The notes below the pieces were generated by a model that was not told the DNA's origin, did not search any database, and saw only the letters and a program-made list of their open reading frames with translations. Below, in pieces: positions 7,751-8,764 of a stretch of 8,764 nt of DNA. Each line of letters opens with the position of its first letter. Position 1 is the stretch's first letter. The DNA is from an uncultured Burkholderiales bacterium (lineage in GTDB: Bacteria; Pseudomonadota; Gammaproteobacteria; Burkholderiales; Burkholderiaceae_C), in assembly GCA_903871865.1 (NCBI GenBank), contig CAIQIL010000644.1, forward strand, positions 1-8,764, written 5' to 3'. Position numbers and translations under genes: made by a program.

Positions 7751-7766
7751 GCGTGAAAAATCACGC
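7751..7766. repeat. inverted repeat in the mscL leader
   Basis: GCGTGA (7751-7756) and TCACGC (7761-7766) are perfect inverted copies around an AAAA loop (TTTT on the mscL strand). It lies 45-60 bp upstream of the mscL ATG, so it could be a hairpin in the mscL leader RNA or a binding site for a dimeric regulator. Neither strand has a T-run after the stem, which argues against a standard terminator. Confidence 0.5.
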
Positions 7767-7920
7767 TCAATGTAGAACGACTTGAGGCACACGCCCAGCA
7801 AGTCCTGAGCCATGGGCTGGGTCAAACTGGCCCCAGTGTGGTGGAAATGTCGCACCACGGGCGCGGGCTGCCTTCTGGCACAAGGTGGCGTCGGGCGACA
7901 AAGTGGGGGGTTGTGTCCCT

Positions 7921-7926
7921 TACAAT
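7921..7926 (+). promoter_or_regulatory. candidate -10 box for petAB
   Basis: TACAAT matches the sigma-70 -10 consensus at five of six positions and lies 54 bp before the petA ATG, giving a leader of roughly 45-50 bases. No good -35 hexamer is seen at 16-18 bp; GCGACA at 7895-7900 is the closest match but is 20 bp away. The placement is sensible, but the assignment is by inspection only. Confidence 0.45.
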
Positions 7927-7970
7927 GTCGAGTTGACCCCCATTCAATGTCATCGAATCACCAGTCCTCG

Positions 7971-7974
7971 AGGA
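7971..7974 (+). promoter_or_regulatory. ribosome binding site that decides the petA start
   Basis: AGGA sits 5 bases before the ATG at 7980. A second in-frame ATG at 7947 would add 11 residues but has no purine-rich site in front of it, so the downstream ATG is preferred. That start also leaves the twin-arginine motif at residues 9-11, the usual distance from the N-terminus. Confidence 0.7.
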
Positions 7975-7979
7975 TACCC

Positions 7980-8576
7980 ATGAGCAATCAGCCAGTGGAT
8001 CAAAGCCGTCGGACCTGGGTGACCATGGCCTGCGCCGTCGGCGGTGCAGGCGGCGTGGCCACCGCCATCCCCTTCGTTTCGACCTTCCAGCCTTCCGAAC
8101 GTGCCCGCGCTGCTGGCGCCGCCGTCGAGGCCGACATCAGCGCCCTGAAGCCGGGCGAGATGATGACCGTCGAATGGCGCGGCAAGCCCGTCTGGATCAT
8201 CAAGCGCACGCCCGAGCAAGTCGCCGGCCTGAGCAAGATCGACGGCCAGCTGGCCGATCCCAAGTCCGAGCGCAAGCTGGAAATGACGCCCGAGTACGCC
8301 CGCAACGAGCACCGCTCGATCAAGCCGGACGTGATGATCGCCGTGGGCATCTGCACCCACCTCGGTTGCTCGCCATCGTCCAAGTTCCAGGCTGGTGCCC
8401 AGCCTTCCCTGCCGGACGACTGGCCGGGCGGCTTCCTGTGCCCCTGCCACGGTTCGACCTTCGACCTGGCAGGCCGCGTCTTCAAGAACAAGCCGGCGCC
8501 CGACAACCTCGAAGTGCCGCCCCACATGTACCTGTCAGAGACCAAGCTCCTGATCGGTGAAGACAAGAAGGCCTGA
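7980..8576 (+). CDS. petA: PetA, Rieske iron-sulfur subunit of the cytochrome bc1 complex
   Basis: PetA carries electrons from ubiquinol to cytochrome c1 in the respiratory bc1 complex (complex III). The 198-aa product has a twin-arginine signal-anchor at the N-terminus (SRRTWVT, Arg10 and Arg11, then a hydrophobic Ala/Gly-rich helix at about 16-36) that stays as the membrane anchor. The soluble head binds the 2Fe-2S cluster through CTHLGC (Cys125, His127) and CPCHGS (Cys154, His157), with Cys130 and Cys156 placed for the stabilising disulfide. The segment DLAGRVFKNKPAPDNLEVPP is the usual C-terminal continuation. petB starts 14 bp downstream, so the two are one operon; petC is expected beyond the window. 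Its Tat signal makes it a likely client of the translocase encoded at 967-2604. Confidence 0.97.
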   Translation: MSNQPVDQSRRTWVTMACAVGGAGGVATAIPFVSTFQPSERARAAGAAVEADISALKPGEMMTVEWRGKPVWIIKRTPEQVAGLSKIDGQLADPKSERKLEMTPEYARNEHRSIKPDVMIAVGICTHLGCSPSSKFQAGAQPSLPDDWPGGFLCPCHGSTFDLAGRVFKNKPAPDNLEVPPHMYLSETKLLIGEDKKA

Positions 8577-8590
8577 CCGGAGAAGTCACG

Positions 8591-8764
8591 ATGGCTGAAA
8601 TGAAACAAGCTCCTGCCGGCGCCAGCGCTGGCGAAAAGCTCCTGAACTGGGTGGACAACCGATTCCCGGCGTCCAAGCTCTACAAAGAGCACCTGTCGGA
8701 GTACTACGCACCGAAGAACTTCAACTTCTGGTATTTCTTCGGCTCCCTGGCCCTGCTGGTGCGG
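8591..8764 (+). CDS. petB: PetB, cytochrome b of the bc1 complex (3' partial)
   Basis: The first 58 codons of cytochrome b are visible before the window ends. Cytochrome b is the membrane subunit that holds two hemes and the quinol oxidation and reduction sites. The sequence includes LLNWVDNRFPASKLYKEHLS followed by EYYAPKNFNFWYFFGSLALL, the start of the first membrane segment, typical of proteobacterial PetB; heme-ligand histidines lie further downstream and cannot be checked. A GGAG at 8579-8582 lies 8 bases before the ATG. Position directly after petA supports the call. Confidence 0.95.
   Translation, partial: MAEMKQAPAGASAGEKLLNWVDNRFPASKLYKEHLSEYYAPKNFNFWYFFGSLALLVR

Larger units (their letters stand above)
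7707..7979. other. divergent mscL-petA intergenic region
   Basis: This is the only long non-coding stretch (273 bp). It holds the mscL ribosome site at its left end, an inverted repeat at 7751-7766, further weak inverted repeats (CTGGG/CCCAG at 7817-7836 and GTGGTG/CACCAC at 7838-7858), and a petA-side -10 candidate at 7921-7926. Open frames crossing it have no recognisable protein character and are either an extension of petA or antisense to mscL. I see no tRNA, small-RNA consensus or riboswitch that I can name. Confidence 0.7.

Noticed and set aside
7812..7979. Upstream extension of the petA frame
   Set aside because: The added residues have no Rieske similarity, would bury the twin-arginine motif deep in the protein, and cross the -10 candidate.

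Overview
The window is a GC-rich, densely coded stretch of bacterial chromosome. Gene content and protein sequence point to a betaproteobacterium of the order Burkholderiales (Comamonadaceae or a neighbouring Aquabacterium/Leptothrix/Rubrivivax-type lineage; inferred from remembered family resemblance, no search was run). Supporting signs are separate hisI and hisE genes followed by tatABC, a single-PDZ HtrA protease converging on tatC, a TatB with the basic C-terminal tail typical of this order, a long DUF1631 protein, and mscL divergent from petAB. No tRNA, rRNA, insertion sequence, phage gene or CRISPR array was seen.

Layout, left to right. (1) 1-945, plus strand: the 3' part of an HtrA/DegS-type periplasmic serine protease; its signal or anchor region lies outside the window. 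(2) 967-3426, minus strand: a probable operon read leftward, hisI-hisE-tatA-tatB-tatC. hisI and hisE overlap by ATGA; the later genes are separated by 46-67 bp. (3) 3427-3546: a short divergent control region. On the hisI side it has an extended -10 placed so that the transcript could start at the hisI ATG itself. (4) 3547-4626, plus strand: a PdxA-family dehydrogenase with a slightly unusual N-terminal motif. (5) 4654-7191, minus strand: a large DUF1631 protein of unknown function with a Met/Gly-rich linker. (6) 7287-7706, minus strand: mscL. (7) 7707-7979: a 273-bp divergent intergenic region. (8) 7980-8764, plus strand: petA (Rieske iron-sulfur protein) and the start of petB (cytochrome b) of the cytochrome bc1 complex.

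Functional links: HisI and HisE catalyse consecutive early steps of histidine synthesis. TatABC exports folded proteins with twin-arginine signals, and the PetA encoded at the right has such a signal, so the window holds both a translocase and a likely client. HtrA-type proteases and MscL both serve the cell envelope. PdxA (vitamin B6 family) and DUF1631 have no clear link to their neighbours.

I found no convincing new multi-gene system. The points most worth a second look are the uncharacterised DUF1631 protein and its C-terminal module, the divergent PdxA away from its usual neighbours, the break in the usual his-tat gene order, and the possible leaderless start of hisI.
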